This document shows positions 37,757 to 46,791 of a stretch of DNA of 64,000 nt, piece by piece. Each line of letters begins with the position of its first letter. The stretch's first letter is position 1. The stretch spans positions 60,425 to 124,424 of the forward strand of contig JAHZEL010000015.1 of NCBI GenBank assembly GCA_019421865.1, written 5' to 3'. The translations under genes were made by a program, and so were the position numbers. Below the pieces are notes generated by a model that saw only the letters and a program-made list of their open reading frames with translations, was not told where the DNA came from and did no database searches. This DNA comes from Desulfovibrionaceae bacterium. Lineage in GTDB: Bacteria > Desulfobacterota > Desulfovibrionia > Desulfovibrionales > Desulfovibrionaceae.

Positions 37757-39907
37757 ATGGCCGACGCCAAAAACATGAAGGAATATCACGGTCAGATTCA
37801 GGAAGCGCTGGACGACAAGTTCCTCCGCGCCACGCTGGACAAGTTCGCCGTTGAATACAAGGCCAACCGTACCCGCATCTTCGACGGCATGGACGTGGAC
37901 GGCCTCATCAAGGAAGTCGCGGACATCAAGGACAACGCCGCCCAGCACATGATGGAACTGTTCGAACAGTTCAAGGCCGAAGCCGAAAAGCGCGGCGTGC
38001 ACGTGCACCTTGCCTCCACCGGCGCCGAAGCCAACCGCATCATTGCCAAGATCGCCAAGGAAAACAACTGCCACAACATCATCAAGTCCAAGTCGATGAC
38101 GGCGGAAGAAATCCACCTGAACGACGCCCTGGAAAAGGAAGGACTCCGTGTGGTTGAATCCGACCTCGGCGAATGGATCATCCAGCTGCGCCATGAAGGT
38201 CCTTCCCACATGGTCATGCCCGCCATTCACCTGTCCCGCTATCAGGTCGCCGACCTGTTCACCGACGTGACCAAGGTGCAGCAGGACCGGGAAGACATCC
38301 AGAAGCTCGTGAAGGTGGCCCGCAAGGAGCTGCGCAGCGAGTACGTGAAGGCCGACATGGGCATTTCCGGCGCCAACTTCGCCGTGGCCGAAGCCGGTCT
38401 CGTCGGCACGGTGACCAACGAAGGCAACCTGCGCCTCGTGACCACGCTGCCCCGCGTGCACGTGGTGCTCGCCGGCCTTGAAAAGCTCATCCCCACCGTG
38501 GCCGATGCCCTGAAGGTGCTGCAGGTTCTGCCCAGAAACGCCACTGCTCAGGCCATCACCTCCTACATCACCTGGATCGCAGGCGCCAACGAATGCGCTC
38601 CCGGCCCCGACGGCCGCAAGGAAATGCACATCGTCTTCCTTGACAACGGACGCCGCAAGATCGCTCAGGATCCCGCCTTCAAGGACATCCTGCGCTGCGT
38701 GCGCTGCGGTGCCTGCGCCAACGTCTGCCCCGTGTACCGTCTCATCGGCGGCCACAAGATGGGCTACGTGTACATCGGCGCCGTGGGCCTCGCCCTCACC
38801 TACCTGTATCACGGCGCCGACAAGGCCCGTGCGCTGGTGCAGAACTGCATCGGCTGCGAATCCTGCAAGAACGTGTGCTCCGCGGGCATCGACCTGCCCC
38901 GCATCACCATGGAAATCCGTTCCCGCCTCGTCAAGGCCGAAGGCAACAATCCTGCCGGTTCCGTGATGAGCATGGTGATGAAGGACCGCGACCGCTTCCA
39001 CAGCCTGCTCAAGTTCATCAAGTTCTCGCAGAAGCCCCTCACCGTGAAGGGCGGCAAGTTCATCCGCCATCTGCCCGCCGTGCTCATGGGCGGCGATCAG
39101 AGCTTCCGTCAGCTGCCGGCTCTGGCTCCCAAGTCCTTCCGTCAGCTCTTCAACAGCGTGGTGAACAATCCTTCGCAGCCCAAGTTCCGCGTGGCCATCT
39201 TCTCCGGCTGCGCTCAGGACTTCATCTATCCTGAACAGCTTGTGGCCGCCGTCCGCCTGCTCAACAAGCACGGCGTGCACGTGGAGTTCCCCCTCAAGCA
39301 GACCTGCTGCGGTCTGCCTCTGGAAATGATGGGCCAGCGTGAAACCAGCCTGCAGGTCAGCTCGCAGAACGTGAATGCCTTCGAGCCCGGCAAGTACGAC
39401 GCCATCATCACGCTGTGCGCCTCCTGCGCCGGTCACCTCAAGCATGCCTATCCCGACCTGCTGAAGGACACGCCGGACCACTACCGGACCGACATCTTCG
39501 CCTCCAAGGTCATGAACTTCACCTCCTTCGTCTACAACAAGCTCGGCCTGCGTGCCGAAGACTTCGTCAAATCCGAAGAAAAGGTGACCTACCATTCGCC
39601 CTGCCACATGCGGAACATGGGCGTCACCGAGGAACCCCGTGCGCTTCTGAACATGGTGGCCGACTACGTGCCTGCCGCCGAAGAAGACACCTGCTGCGGC
39701 TTCGGCGGAACCTTCTCCGTGAAGTTCCCCGAACTTTCCGCCGAAATCGGCAGAAAGAAGCTGAAGAACAGCGAAGCCACCGGCGCCTCCCTCGTGGTGA
39801 CCGACTGCCCCGGCTGCGTCATGCAGATCCGCGGCGTGGCTACGGCCAATGATTCTCCCATCAAGGTCGAGCACATCGCCGAACTGCTCGCCCGCCATAT
39901 GAAATAA
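37757..39907 (+). CDS. LutB-LutA fusion, iron-sulfur L-lactate dehydrogenase subunit
   Basis: At 716 residues this joins a LutB-like part and a LutA-like part. The LutB-like part has a LUD domain with GISGANFAVAEAGLVGTVTNEGN, followed by two ferredoxin motifs CVRCGACANVCP and CIGCESCKNVC. The LutA-like part has CCG domains: FSGCAQDFIYPE, TCCGLPLEMMG, YHSPCHMRNMG and CCGFGGTFS. In other bacteria these are separate proteins; the fusion is known from Desulfovibrio. It oxidises L-lactate to pyruvate. It begins three bases after lutC. Confidence 0.93.
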   Translation: MADAKNMKEYHGQIQEALDDKFLRATLDKFAVEYKANRTRIFDGMDVDGLIKEVADIKDNAAQHMMELFEQFKAEAEKRGVHVHLASTGAEANRIIAKIAKENNCHNIIKSKSMTAEEIHLNDALEKEGLRVVESDLGEWIIQLRHEGPSHMVMPAIHLSRYQVADLFTDVTKVQQDREDIQKLVKVARKELRSEYVKADMGISGANFAVAEAGLVGTVTNEGNLRLVTTLPRVHVVLAGLEKLIPTVADALKVLQVLPRNATAQAITSYITWIAGANECAPGPDGRKEMHIVFLDNGRRKIAQDPAFKDILRCVRCGACANVCPVYRLIGGHKMGYVYIGAVGLALTYLYHGADKARALVQNCIGCESCKNVCSAGIDLPRITMEIRSRLVKAEGNNPAGSVMSMVMKDRDRFHSLLKFIKFSQKPLTVKGGKFIRHLPAVLMGGDQSFRQLPALAPKSFRQLFNSVVNNPSQPKFRVAIFSGCAQDFIYPEQLVAAVRLLNKHGVHVEFPLKQTCCGLPLEMMGQRETSLQVSSQNVNAFEPGKYDAIITLCASCAGHLKHAYPDLLKDTPDHYRTDIFASKVMNFTSFVYNKLGLRAEDFVKSEEKVTYHSPCHMRNMGVTEEPRALLNMVADYVPAAEEDTCCGFGGTFSVKFPELSAEIGRKKLKNSEATGASLVVTDCPGCVMQIRGVATANDSPIKVEHIAELLARHMK

Positions 39908-39918
39908 CTGACTGATCG

Positions 39919-39952
39919 GTGTCCGGTCCCGCCTCCGGGCGGGACCGGACAC
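39919..39952 (+). terminator. Strong hairpin after the lactate dehydrogenase genes
   Basis: GTGTCCGGTCCCGC pairs with GCGGGACCGGACAC. There is no long T run, so it may weaken rather than fully stop readthrough into the permease gene. Confidence 0.6.
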
Positions 39953-40190
39953 CGCTGACAAGAACGCACGGACGGCTTCTCCGCCAACACGAAGAAAAAC
40001 CGCCGAGGCGCTCCGCACAGCTCCAAAAAACTGTTCCCGGGCCGGACTTCGTGCGACCCGGCATACCCCTTACGCGCATCCGCGGGCTCCCCCCGCTTCC
40101 GCGCTGCGCACAACATCCGTCAACCAGGTACAGGCATTCCGCTTTTCCTGCATTATCCCGTTTACCTTCTTACCGTCAGAGGAGAGCAAT

Positions 40191-41879
40191 ATGAACATTG
40201 AACTACTGGCTCTGTTCGCCGTCGCGCCGCTTCTGGTTGCGCTGGTTCTCATGGTCGGCCTGCGCTGGTCTTCCATGCGTGCCATGCCCCTGGCCTGGGC
40301 TACCGGTGCCGTGCTTGCCATTCTCGTATGGCAGCTGCCCATCATCAGGGTCATCGCCCTCACGCTGGAAGGCTTCATCACCGCCGCGGGCGTGCTGATC
40401 ATCGTTTTCGGCGCTCTGCTCATCTACTATACGCTCACCTACAGCGGCGCCATGGAAACCATCCAGGCCGGTATGAAGAAAATCAGCCCCGACCGCCGCG
40501 TGCAGACCGTCATCATCGGCTTCATGTTCGCCGCCTTCATTGAAGGCGCCGCCGGTTTCGGCACCCCCGCCGCTCTTGCCGCTCCTCTGCTCCTCGGGCT
40601 CGGCTTCCCTCCCCTCTGCGCAGCCGTCATCTGCCTTGCCTTCAACAGCATCCCCGTGACCTTCGGCGCCGTGGGTACTCCCGTGCTCCAGGGCTTCAAG
40701 TCCATTGAAGCCATGGCCATGACCGCTCTCGGCACCGGCGATCCCGCGCTGGTCTACAAGACCATCGGCGAATACGTCACGCTCATGCACCTGCCCATGC
40801 TCTTCCTGCTGCCCATCTTCCTGCTGGGCTTCATGACCCGCTACTACGGTAAGAACAAATCCTGGTCCGAAGGCTTTGCCGCCTGGAAATACTGCCTGCT
40901 CGCCTCCGTCTGCTTCGGCGTGCCCTACTTCATTCTCGCCTGGACCGTCGGCCCCGAACTGCCCTCTCTGCTCGGCGGCATCATCGGCCTCGGCGTGCTT
41001 GTGAAGCTCACCCAGAAGGGCATCTGCGTGCCCGAAGGCACCTGGGACTTCGACTCCAGCGACAAGTGGGATCCTTCCTGGATCGGTGAAATCAAGCCCT
41101 CCGACGTGACGGAATACAAGGAACACATGAGCCAGTTCATGGCCTGGCTGCCCTATGTGCTCTGCGGCCTCATCCTCGTGATCACCCGCGTGCCCGCCTT
41201 CCACCTCAAGGGCATCGTCACCGACCCCATGTTCAACATCGGCGCCGCCAACATTCTCGGTCAGGAAGGCGTCACCTCCTATATCGCCATTCTGAACCTG
41301 CCCGGCACCGTGCCCTTCATTCTTGTTTCCGTCATCACCATTTTCCTGCACGGCATGCTGCGTGACGACGCCATCGGCAGCAACAAGGTCAGTAAGGCCT
41401 GGTCCACCGCCTTCGCCAAGATGAAGGCCCCCACCATTTCCCTGCTCGCCGCCGTAGCCCTCGTGTCCATCTTCAAGGGCACGGGCGTCAGCGAAGCCAC
41501 CAACCATGTCTCCATGCCCATGGCCCTCGCCCAGTGCCTGGCCGATCTCGCCGGCGGCGCCTGGCCTGCCCTCGCCTCCTACGTCGGCGGTCTCGGTGCG
41601 TTCATTACCGGTTCCAACACCGTGTCCGACATGCTCTTCGCCAACTTCCAGTGGGATATGGCCAGAACCCTCGGCTACACCGTGCCTCAGCACTTCATCA
41701 TCGTGGCCGCTCAGGGCGTCGGCGGTGCTATGGGCAACATGATCTGCATCCATAACATCGTGGCCGCCTGCGCCGTTCTCGGCCTCATCGGCAAGGAAGG
41801 CGACATTCTGCGCCGCACGGTCAGCCCGTTCATTCTGTACGGCATCGCCGTAGGCATCGTGGCCTTCATCCTCATGTAG
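40191..41879 (+). CDS. lctP: L-lactate permease family transporter
   Basis: The 562-residue membrane protein has the many-helix LctP layout and family segments FIEGAAGFGTPAALAAPLL, AVICLAFNSIPVTFGAVGTP, ITGSNTVSDMLFANFQ and GNMICIHNIVAACA. It imports lactate (and glycolate) with protons for the dehydrogenases just upstream. GAGGAG lies before the ATG. A terminator follows. Confidence 0.94.
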   Translation: MNIELLALFAVAPLLVALVLMVGLRWSSMRAMPLAWATGAVLAILVWQLPIIRVIALTLEGFITAAGVLIIVFGALLIYYTLTYSGAMETIQAGMKKISPDRRVQTVIIGFMFAAFIEGAAGFGTPAALAAPLLLGLGFPPLCAAVICLAFNSIPVTFGAVGTPVLQGFKSIEAMAMTALGTGDPALVYKTIGEYVTLMHLPMLFLLPIFLLGFMTRYYGKNKSWSEGFAAWKYCLLASVCFGVPYFILAWTVGPELPSLLGGIIGLGVLVKLTQKGICVPEGTWDFDSSDKWDPSWIGEIKPSDVTEYKEHMSQFMAWLPYVLCGLILVITRVPAFHLKGIVTDPMFNIGAANILGQEGVTSYIAILNLPGTVPFILVSVITIFLHGMLRDDAIGSNKVSKAWSTAFAKMKAPTISLLAAVALVSIFKGTGVSEATNHVSMPMALAQCLADLAGGAWPALASYVGGLGAFITGSNTVSDMLFANFQWDMARTLGYTVPQHFIIVAAQGVGGAMGNMICIHNIVAACAVLGLIGKEGDILRRTVSPFILYGIAVGIVAFILM

Positions 41880-41898
41880 GCACATCCTGCGCTCTTTG

Positions 41899-41926
41899 GA
41901 AAAGGCCGTCTCCGGACGGCCTTTTC
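41899..41926 (+). terminator. Terminator after lctP
   Basis: GAAAAGGCCGTC pairs with GACGGCCTTTTC around a TCCG loop, with Ts in the descending arm. Confidence 0.85.
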
Positions 41927-42015
41927 TGCATCCTGCGCCGCGCGGAAAAAACGGCGCTTCCGGTCAGGCCTTCTGCTGCCGCAGCCCGCCGACTCCGACC
42001 CCGCCGGGAGAAAAC

Positions 42016-43371
42016 ATGGAACAGCATTCCTTTTTCGACAACGACGACACGCAGCCCCTGGCCGCACGCATGCGCCCCCGCAGTCTGAAGGAATTCTTCG
42101 GGCAGGAGCATCTTCTCGGACAGGGAAAGGTCCTGCGAAAAATCATCGAATCCGACCGCATTCCCTCCATGATCTTCTGGGGGCCTCCGGGCGTCGGCAA
42201 GACCACGCTGGCGCGCATCATTGCCGGGCATACGAAATCCGGCTTCATCGACTTTTCGGCCGTGACCAGCGGCATCAAGGAAATCCGGGCGGTCATGCAG
42301 CAGGCGGAAAAGGATCGCCTCTACGGAAGGCGGACCATCGTTTTCGTCGACGAAATACACCGCTTCAACAAGGCCCAGCAGGACGCCTTTCTGCCCTTTG
42401 TGGAAAAGGGCAGCATCATCCTCATCGGCGCGACTACGGAAAACCCGTCCTTTGAAGTGAACGGCGCGCTGCTTTCCCGCTGCAAGGTCTTCGTTCTGCA
42501 TCAGCTTTCCGAAGAAGCCGTCACCGCGCTGCTCACGCATGCCCTGCAGGATCCGCGGGGCCTCGGCAAGCTGCATATCACCATGCCGGAGCAGACGCTT
42601 TCCTGCATCGCCGCCTTTTCCAACGGCGATGCCAGATCCGCGCTGACCACGCTGGAAATGGCGGTTCTGAACGCCGATACGGACGGCGATACCGTGCGCA
42701 TTACCGAAGAAACGCTGGAACAGTGCACCTCGCGCAAGCTGCTGCTCTACGACAAGAAGGGAGAGGAGCATTACAATCTCATTTCCGCGCTGCACAAATC
42801 CATGCGCAATTCCGATCCGGATGCCGCCGTGTACTGGCTGGCACGCATGCTGGAAGCCGGGGAGGATCCGCTTTACGTAGCCCGCCGCATTCTGCGCTTT
42901 GCCAGCGAAGATGTGGGACTGGCCGATCCGCGGGCGCTGGACATGGCCGTTTCCGCCTATCAGGCCTGTCACTTCATCGGCATGCCGGAGTGTTCCGTGC
43001 ACCTTACGCAGGCGGCGGTCTATCTTTCCCTGGCTCCAAAATCCAACAGCCTTTACGTGGCCTACACCGAAGCCAGAAAGGACGCCCTGTCCACGCTCGA
43101 TGAACCCGTCCCCCTGCAGATCCGCAACGCGCCCACCACGCTGATGAAGGAACTCGGCTACGGCAAGGGCTATCAGTATGCGCATCATGCCGAAGACCGC
43201 CTGACCGCCATGCAGTGCCTGCCCGACGCTCTGCTTGAGCGTCGATACTATCTTCCTACCGATCAGGGGCTGGAGGATCGCTGCAGGCAGCGGCTTGAAA
43301 GCATCCGTGCATGGAAGAAGCAGCACGCCGCCGAAAACCCGATCCCGGAACCGCAGGATGACCCGTCATAA
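42016..43371 (+). CDS. rarA: Replication-associated recombination protein A
   Basis: The 451-residue AAA+ ATPase has QPLAARMRPRSLKEFFGQEHL at the start and Walker A GPPGVGKTTLARI. Walker B is VFVDEIHRFNKAQQDAFLP (core DEIH), and ATTENPSFEVNGALLSRCK carries sensor and Arg-finger residues. The C-terminal MgsA/RarA domain has LARMLEAGEDPLYVARR. It acts at stalled forks. GGGAG precedes the ATG at 42016. Its stop codon lies inside the operator-like palindrome of the next transcription unit. Confidence 0.95.
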   Translation: MEQHSFFDNDDTQPLAARMRPRSLKEFFGQEHLLGQGKVLRKIIESDRIPSMIFWGPPGVGKTTLARIIAGHTKSGFIDFSAVTSGIKEIRAVMQQAEKDRLYGRRTIVFVDEIHRFNKAQQDAFLPFVEKGSIILIGATTENPSFEVNGALLSRCKVFVLHQLSEEAVTALLTHALQDPRGLGKLHITMPEQTLSCIAAFSNGDARSALTTLEMAVLNADTDGDTVRITEETLEQCTSRKLLLYDKKGEEHYNLISALHKSMRNSDPDAAVYWLARMLEAGEDPLYVARRILRFASEDVGLADPRALDMAVSAYQACHFIGMPECSVHLTQAAVYLSLAPKSNSLYVAYTEARKDALSTLDEPVPLQIRNAPTTLMKELGYGKGYQYAHHAEDRLTAMQCLPDALLERRYYLPTDQGLEDRCRQRLESIRAWKKQHAAENPIPEPQDDPS

Positions 43372-43392
43372 AGTTTTATAAGCTTAACTTTA
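43369..43392. promoter_or_regulatory. Inverted repeat, candidate DtxR-family operator
   Basis: TAAAGTT and AACTTTA face each other across ten AT-rich bases, directly in front of the -35 box of the MATE/DtxR unit. DtxR-family repressors bind such AT-rich inverted repeats at their own promoters. The palindrome overlaps the rarA stop codon, so its conservation could not be due to the protein. Confidence 0.5.
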
Positions 43393-43393
43393 T

Positions 43394-43423
43394 TTGACAG
43401 CCTGCACTTTTTCAATCTACACT
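43394..43423 (+). promoter_or_regulatory. Sigma70 promoter of the MATE/DtxR operon
   Basis: A perfect TTGACA box, an 18-base spacer and TACACT lie 29-58 bases before the GTG start. The candidate operator abuts the -35 box. Confidence 0.6.
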
Positions 43424-43451
43424 GGCGCCTGTTCCCCTTTTTCCAGCCAAG

Positions 43452-44861
43452 GTGCCCGCGTTGTCCGCCGTTTCTTGCTCTGCCGCCGCGCCTTCCCCGG
43501 ACAGGCGCTCCGCTCTGCCTTCCAAGGCCGAACTCTTCCGCCTCGCCCTTCCGCAAATGGGGCTCATGCTCTGCCATCTGGTCATTTCCATGACCGATGT
43601 CTGGGCGGCGGGAAAGCTGGGAGCCGAGGTACAGGCGGCCACGGGCGTTGTCACGCAGATCTTCGCCCTGCTCATGCTGCTTACCTCCCTCATTGCCAGC
43701 GGCTGCCTGACGACGGTAAGCCAGTCGCTCGGCGCAGGACTTGAGCTTCGGGCCAATCGCTATGCCGGTCTCATCATCATGCTGTCTGCGCTTACCGGCA
43801 GCGCCGTCGCCGTGCTGGCCCTGCTTTTCTCGCCCGTGATCTTCCACGTCATGGCCATCTCCGAAGAGCTGCGTCCGGCGCTTTCCACCTTTTTTCAGGC
43901 CTACTGCTGCCAGCTGCCGTTCTATTATGTGCTCATCATGATGAACTCCATCTTCCGGGCCTACAAGAAGGTGCTTCTGCCCCTGCTCACGCTTCTTATC
44001 ATGGCGGCGGCCAACGTGTTCGGCGATCTCGGCTTCGGGCTCGGCTGGCTGGGGCTGCCCTCCTTCGGTGCGGCGGGCATAGCCTGGACGACCTTTGCCT
44101 GCGCCGTGCTCGGTCTGATAAGCAATCTCTGCCTGGCCCGACGTTACGGCCTTCTCAGGAAAACGACCTTCGCGCCCTGGCGCTGGAACCGCAGAGCCAT
44201 GCCCTATCTGTTCCGGGTAGGCATGCCTGCGGCCGCAGGGCAGATCATTACGCATGTGGGCAGCCTGACCACGCTGACCATCGTCGGTCTGCTGCCGGGC
44301 AGTACCGACATTCTTGCAGGCATGAGCGTGGGGGGACGCGTGCATGGTCTTCTTCTGTTTCCTCTGGCGGCGCTGAACATGTCCGTCGCCATTTTGAGCG
44401 GTCACATGCTCGGCGGAGGGGCGCAGATCCTGCTGTACCGCTTCGGACTGAAAACAGCCTTCTGCACGGGCCTTGGCCTTCTGCCGCCCTCGCTTCTGCT
44501 CTGGCTTCTTCGAGAACCGGCAACGGCCCTCTTTTCCGGCGATGCCGCCGTACGAGCCCAGGCGTCCTTATTTCTGTTCTTTGCCTGCCTGTCCGGTCCG
44601 TTCACAGCCATGACGGGCATGATGAACTCGCTCTTCAGCGGCGCGGGCGCAACCGTTCTGTCCTGCAGAGTCGGCGCCGTTACCTGCTGGGTCGTGGGCA
44701 TTCCGCTGTCCCTTGCGCTCGGCGTGGGGCTCGGCATGGGCGCGACCGGCGTGTATGCGGCGGGAGCGGCCGGCCAGATGGCCGCCTTTTTCTGGACGCT
44801 GCACATCTTCCACGGGAAAAAATGGCTTGAATATGGCCTGCGAAAACGGCAAACTGCCTGA
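43452..44861 (+). CDS. MATE-family efflux transporter
   Basis: The 469-residue protein has about twelve membrane helices in two similar halves and MATE landmarks (LALPQMGLMLCHLVISMTDVW as the first helix region, MMNSIFRAYKK, VGMPAAAGQI, MTGMMNSLFSGAG). It should export cationic or other compounds against sodium or protons. It starts at GTG; the ribosome site is weak. The DtxR-family regulator follows after 16 bases, so export may respond to metal. That link is inference. Confidence 0.87.
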   Translation: MPALSAVSCSAAAPSPDRRSALPSKAELFRLALPQMGLMLCHLVISMTDVWAAGKLGAEVQAATGVVTQIFALLMLLTSLIASGCLTTVSQSLGAGLELRANRYAGLIIMLSALTGSAVAVLALLFSPVIFHVMAISEELRPALSTFFQAYCCQLPFYYVLIMMNSIFRAYKKVLLPLLTLLIMAAANVFGDLGFGLGWLGLPSFGAAGIAWTTFACAVLGLISNLCLARRYGLLRKTTFAPWRWNRRAMPYLFRVGMPAAAGQIITHVGSLTTLTIVGLLPGSTDILAGMSVGGRVHGLLLFPLAALNMSVAILSGHMLGGGAQILLYRFGLKTAFCTGLGLLPPSLLLWLLREPATALFSGDAAVRAQASLFLFFACLSGPFTAMTGMMNSLFSGAGATVLSCRVGAVTCWVVGIPLSLALGVGLGMGATGVYAAGAAGQMAAFFWTLHIFHGKKWLEYGLRKRQTA

Positions 44862-44877
44862 AACTATGGAGGTTCTC

Positions 44878-45435
44878 ATGACGGAACACCCCCTCCCGGA
44901 TCAGACGGCACAAGACGAAGCCAGGCCGCTTTCGCCCGTGCTGGAAAACTATCTGGAAATCATTTTTCTGGAAGAAGCCAGGGAAGGAGCTGCCCGGGCA
45001 AGCGCCATTGCGGAAGCGGCAAAAGTCAGCCGCTCCACGGTGACAAGCACGCTCAAGGTCCTGAAGTTCATGGGCTTTGTAGAATACGAACCGTACAGTC
45101 TCATTCATCTTACGGAAAAAGGGCGCGCCATAGGTCGGGACATCGCCCACCGGCACATCATCTTCCGCGAATTCTTCCTTCATGTGCTTCAGCTTGATGA
45201 AGAAAGAGCCGATGCCGTGGCCTGCGAGCTTGAGCATGTGGTGCCGCCCGACGTCATACGACGCTGGGGGCAGTTCGTTCTCTACCTGCGGGGAAGAGAC
45301 TTCTGGAAGAACTGGCAGGATGACTACAAGGCCGAGCGCAGCCGACTTCTCCAGACCATGACCGAAGCGCTCAACCGCTCAGGACTGCCGGACAATCAGG
45401 AAGACGTGCAGGAACTGGCCAGAAAATACCGATAA
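44878..45435 (+). CDS. DtxR-family metal-dependent regulator
   Basis: The 185-residue protein has an N-terminal winged helix (ENYLEIIFLEE, ASAIAEAAKVSRSTVTSTLK, FVEYEPYSLIHLT) and a DtxR dimerisation/metal domain. In the ACELEHVVPPDVIRR region a Cys sits where MntR has Glu99 and DtxR has Cys102, followed by E and H ligands. His in HRHIIF matches the other ligand. This suggests iron rather than manganese sensing, although Asn replaces the DtxR Met10 position. The ATG at 44878 has GGAGG five bases upstream. It is co-transcribed with the MATE gene and probably autoregulates. Confidence 0.85.
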   Translation: MTEHPLPDQTAQDEARPLSPVLENYLEIIFLEEAREGAARASAIAEAAKVSRSTVTSTLKVLKFMGFVEYEPYSLIHLTEKGRAIGRDIAHRHIIFREFFLHVLQLDEERADAVACELEHVVPPDVIRRWGQFVLYLRGRDFWKNWQDDYKAERSRLLQTMTEALNRSGLPDNQEDVQELARKYR

Positions 45436-45438
45436 TAC

Positions 45439-45478
45439 GAAAGAGCGGAGCGCCGGAAAGCGTTCCGCTCTTTCTTTT
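45439..45478. terminator. Terminator between converging DtxR and tonB units
   Basis: GAAAGAGCGGA pairs with TCCGCTCTTTC and is followed by a T run on the plus strand and preceded by As, so it may act in both directions. Confidence 0.85.
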
Positions 45479-45581
45479 TCCGTCTGACCGATTTCGGACG
45501 GGCCGTGTTTTCAATCGGCAGTTCCGGCGAGGCTGCGGCAGTCCTTCCCGTCCTTCCGCAGTTTAGCAGCTTCTGGCGGTG

Positions 45582-46412
45582 CTATCCGTCCGTCAGGCTG
45601 TAGTGCACGGGAACCAGCACATTGAAGCCCCCGGACGTGCCGGTATTCACGCCGATCAGCTTCTCTCCAAGCCTTTTGGCCGCCGCATCAAGCACGGCTT
45701 TTCCCGAACCTTCCGCCAGCGTGCAGGCATCCACCTTTCCGTCCGGCCCGACATGCACCAAAAGGCGACAGGTACCTTCCGCGCCGGAACGCCGCCCCTG
45801 CCTCGGATAGCGTTTGTGCTTTTCCATGGTCTGAAGAATGACGGACAGCGCAGCGCTCCGTTTTTCCTTTTCCGCCCGCTCGGAGCCCGCCGCCCCCACC
45901 GCGGCAGGCGCAGCGCGGCCTGAAACGCTGTCCTCCTTCGCCTGATCAGAAGCCTGAGCCTTGGCTTCCACCGGCTTTGCGGCGACCGGCTTTTTCACAG
46001 GCGCAGGCTTCGACTTTGTCACCGGCTTTGCCTTCACCTTGTCTGCCGGAGTCGGTTTCGGTGCCGGTTCAGGGCGGACCTCGGGCTTCTTCACCACTTC
46101 AGGTTCCGGAACCTTCTTCAGTTCCGGTGCCTCCGCCACTTCAAACGGCGATTCTTCCGTGAGAATCTTCCTGGTTTCCGCTTTTTGAACCTTCTTCTCC
46201 GGAATCGTGCGGAACTGGGCGTGCATGAACGTGACCTTTGGCGCGGGCACGGCTGGAAGCGTCAGCACTCTTTCCACCTGAAGGAAAAGGCCGGTGACAA
46301 AGGTCAGCGTCATCAGGCCGAACATGCCGAGCACGGCCATGTTCCGGCTGCGGCGCCTTTCCGTCAGGCCGTAAAGCATGCGCACCGGACAGACGGTGCA
46401 ATCAGTCGGCAT
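45582..46412 (-). CDS. tonB: TonB energy transducer
   Basis: The product (about 276 residues) has one N-terminal membrane helix (MAVLGMFGLMTLTFVTGLFLQ, read from Met to Gln in part) and a long Pro/Glu/Lys-rich periplasmic spacer of PEP/KPAP-type repeats. A C-terminal TonB fold follows (YPRQGRRSGAEGTCRLLVHV, SGKAVLDAAAKRLGEKLIG). It passes proton-motive energy to the haem receptor. The start is uncertain: ATG 46412 overlaps exbD by 11 bases, while ATG 46379 would shorten it by 11 residues. It is the last gene of the haem operon. Confidence 0.87.
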   Translation of the reverse strand: MPTDCTVCPVRMLYGLTERRRSRNMAVLGMFGLMTLTFVTGLFLQVERVLTLPAVPAPKVTFMHAQFRTIPEKKVQKAETRKILTEESPFEVAEAPELKKVPEPEVVKKPEVRPEPAPKPTPADKVKAKPVTKSKPAPVKKPVAAKPVEAKAQASDQAKEDSVSGRAAPAAVGAAGSERAEKEKRSAALSVILQTMEKHKRYPRQGRRSGAEGTCRLLVHVGPDGKVDACTLAEGSGKAVLDAAAKRLGEKLIGVNTGTSGGFNVLVPVHYSLTDG

Positions 46413-46791
46413 CCTGCTGCGTGCTGATGACAAAACGGCCTCCTTTCCTGACCTTGGCCACGTCCACGACATCGACAAAGGCTTCAAACGGAGCCTTCTG
46501 ATCCACATACAGATTGAGGAGGGCTTCCGGGCGTTCGGAAAGCACGGCGTCGAGTTCACTTCTGTCGATCTGCCTGCCGTCATAATGCAGCGTGCCGTCC
46601 GCCTTGATGGATATGACCTGTTCGCGCCTCTCACCGGAAGCTTCCGCCTCGCTGGAAGACGGGAGAAGAATGTCCAGCACGGGACGACTGAAGGTCGTCG
46701 TCATGATGAAGAAGATGAGCAGCATGAAAATGGTATCGATGAGCGGAGTCAGATCAATGCTCGGTTCCTCTTCCAGTCCGAAATTAAACAT
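46402..46791 (-). CDS. exbD: ExbD/TolR-family proton-channel subunit
   Basis: The 129-residue protein has the ExbD membrane helix with its essential Asp in PSIDLTPLIDTIFMLLIFFIM (only the first ~20 residues quoted) and a periplasmic domain. The ATG at 46791 is chosen because GGAG lies six bases upstream; an ATG 12 bases earlier is possible. It overlaps the exbB stop by eight bases, showing tight coupling. Confidence 0.92.
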   Translation of the reverse strand: MFNFGLEEEPSIDLTPLIDTIFMLLIFFIMTTTFSRPVLDILLPSSSEAEASGERREQVISIKADGTLHYDGRQIDRSELDAVLSERPEALLNLYVDQKAPFEAFVDVVDVAKVRKGGRFVISTQQDAD

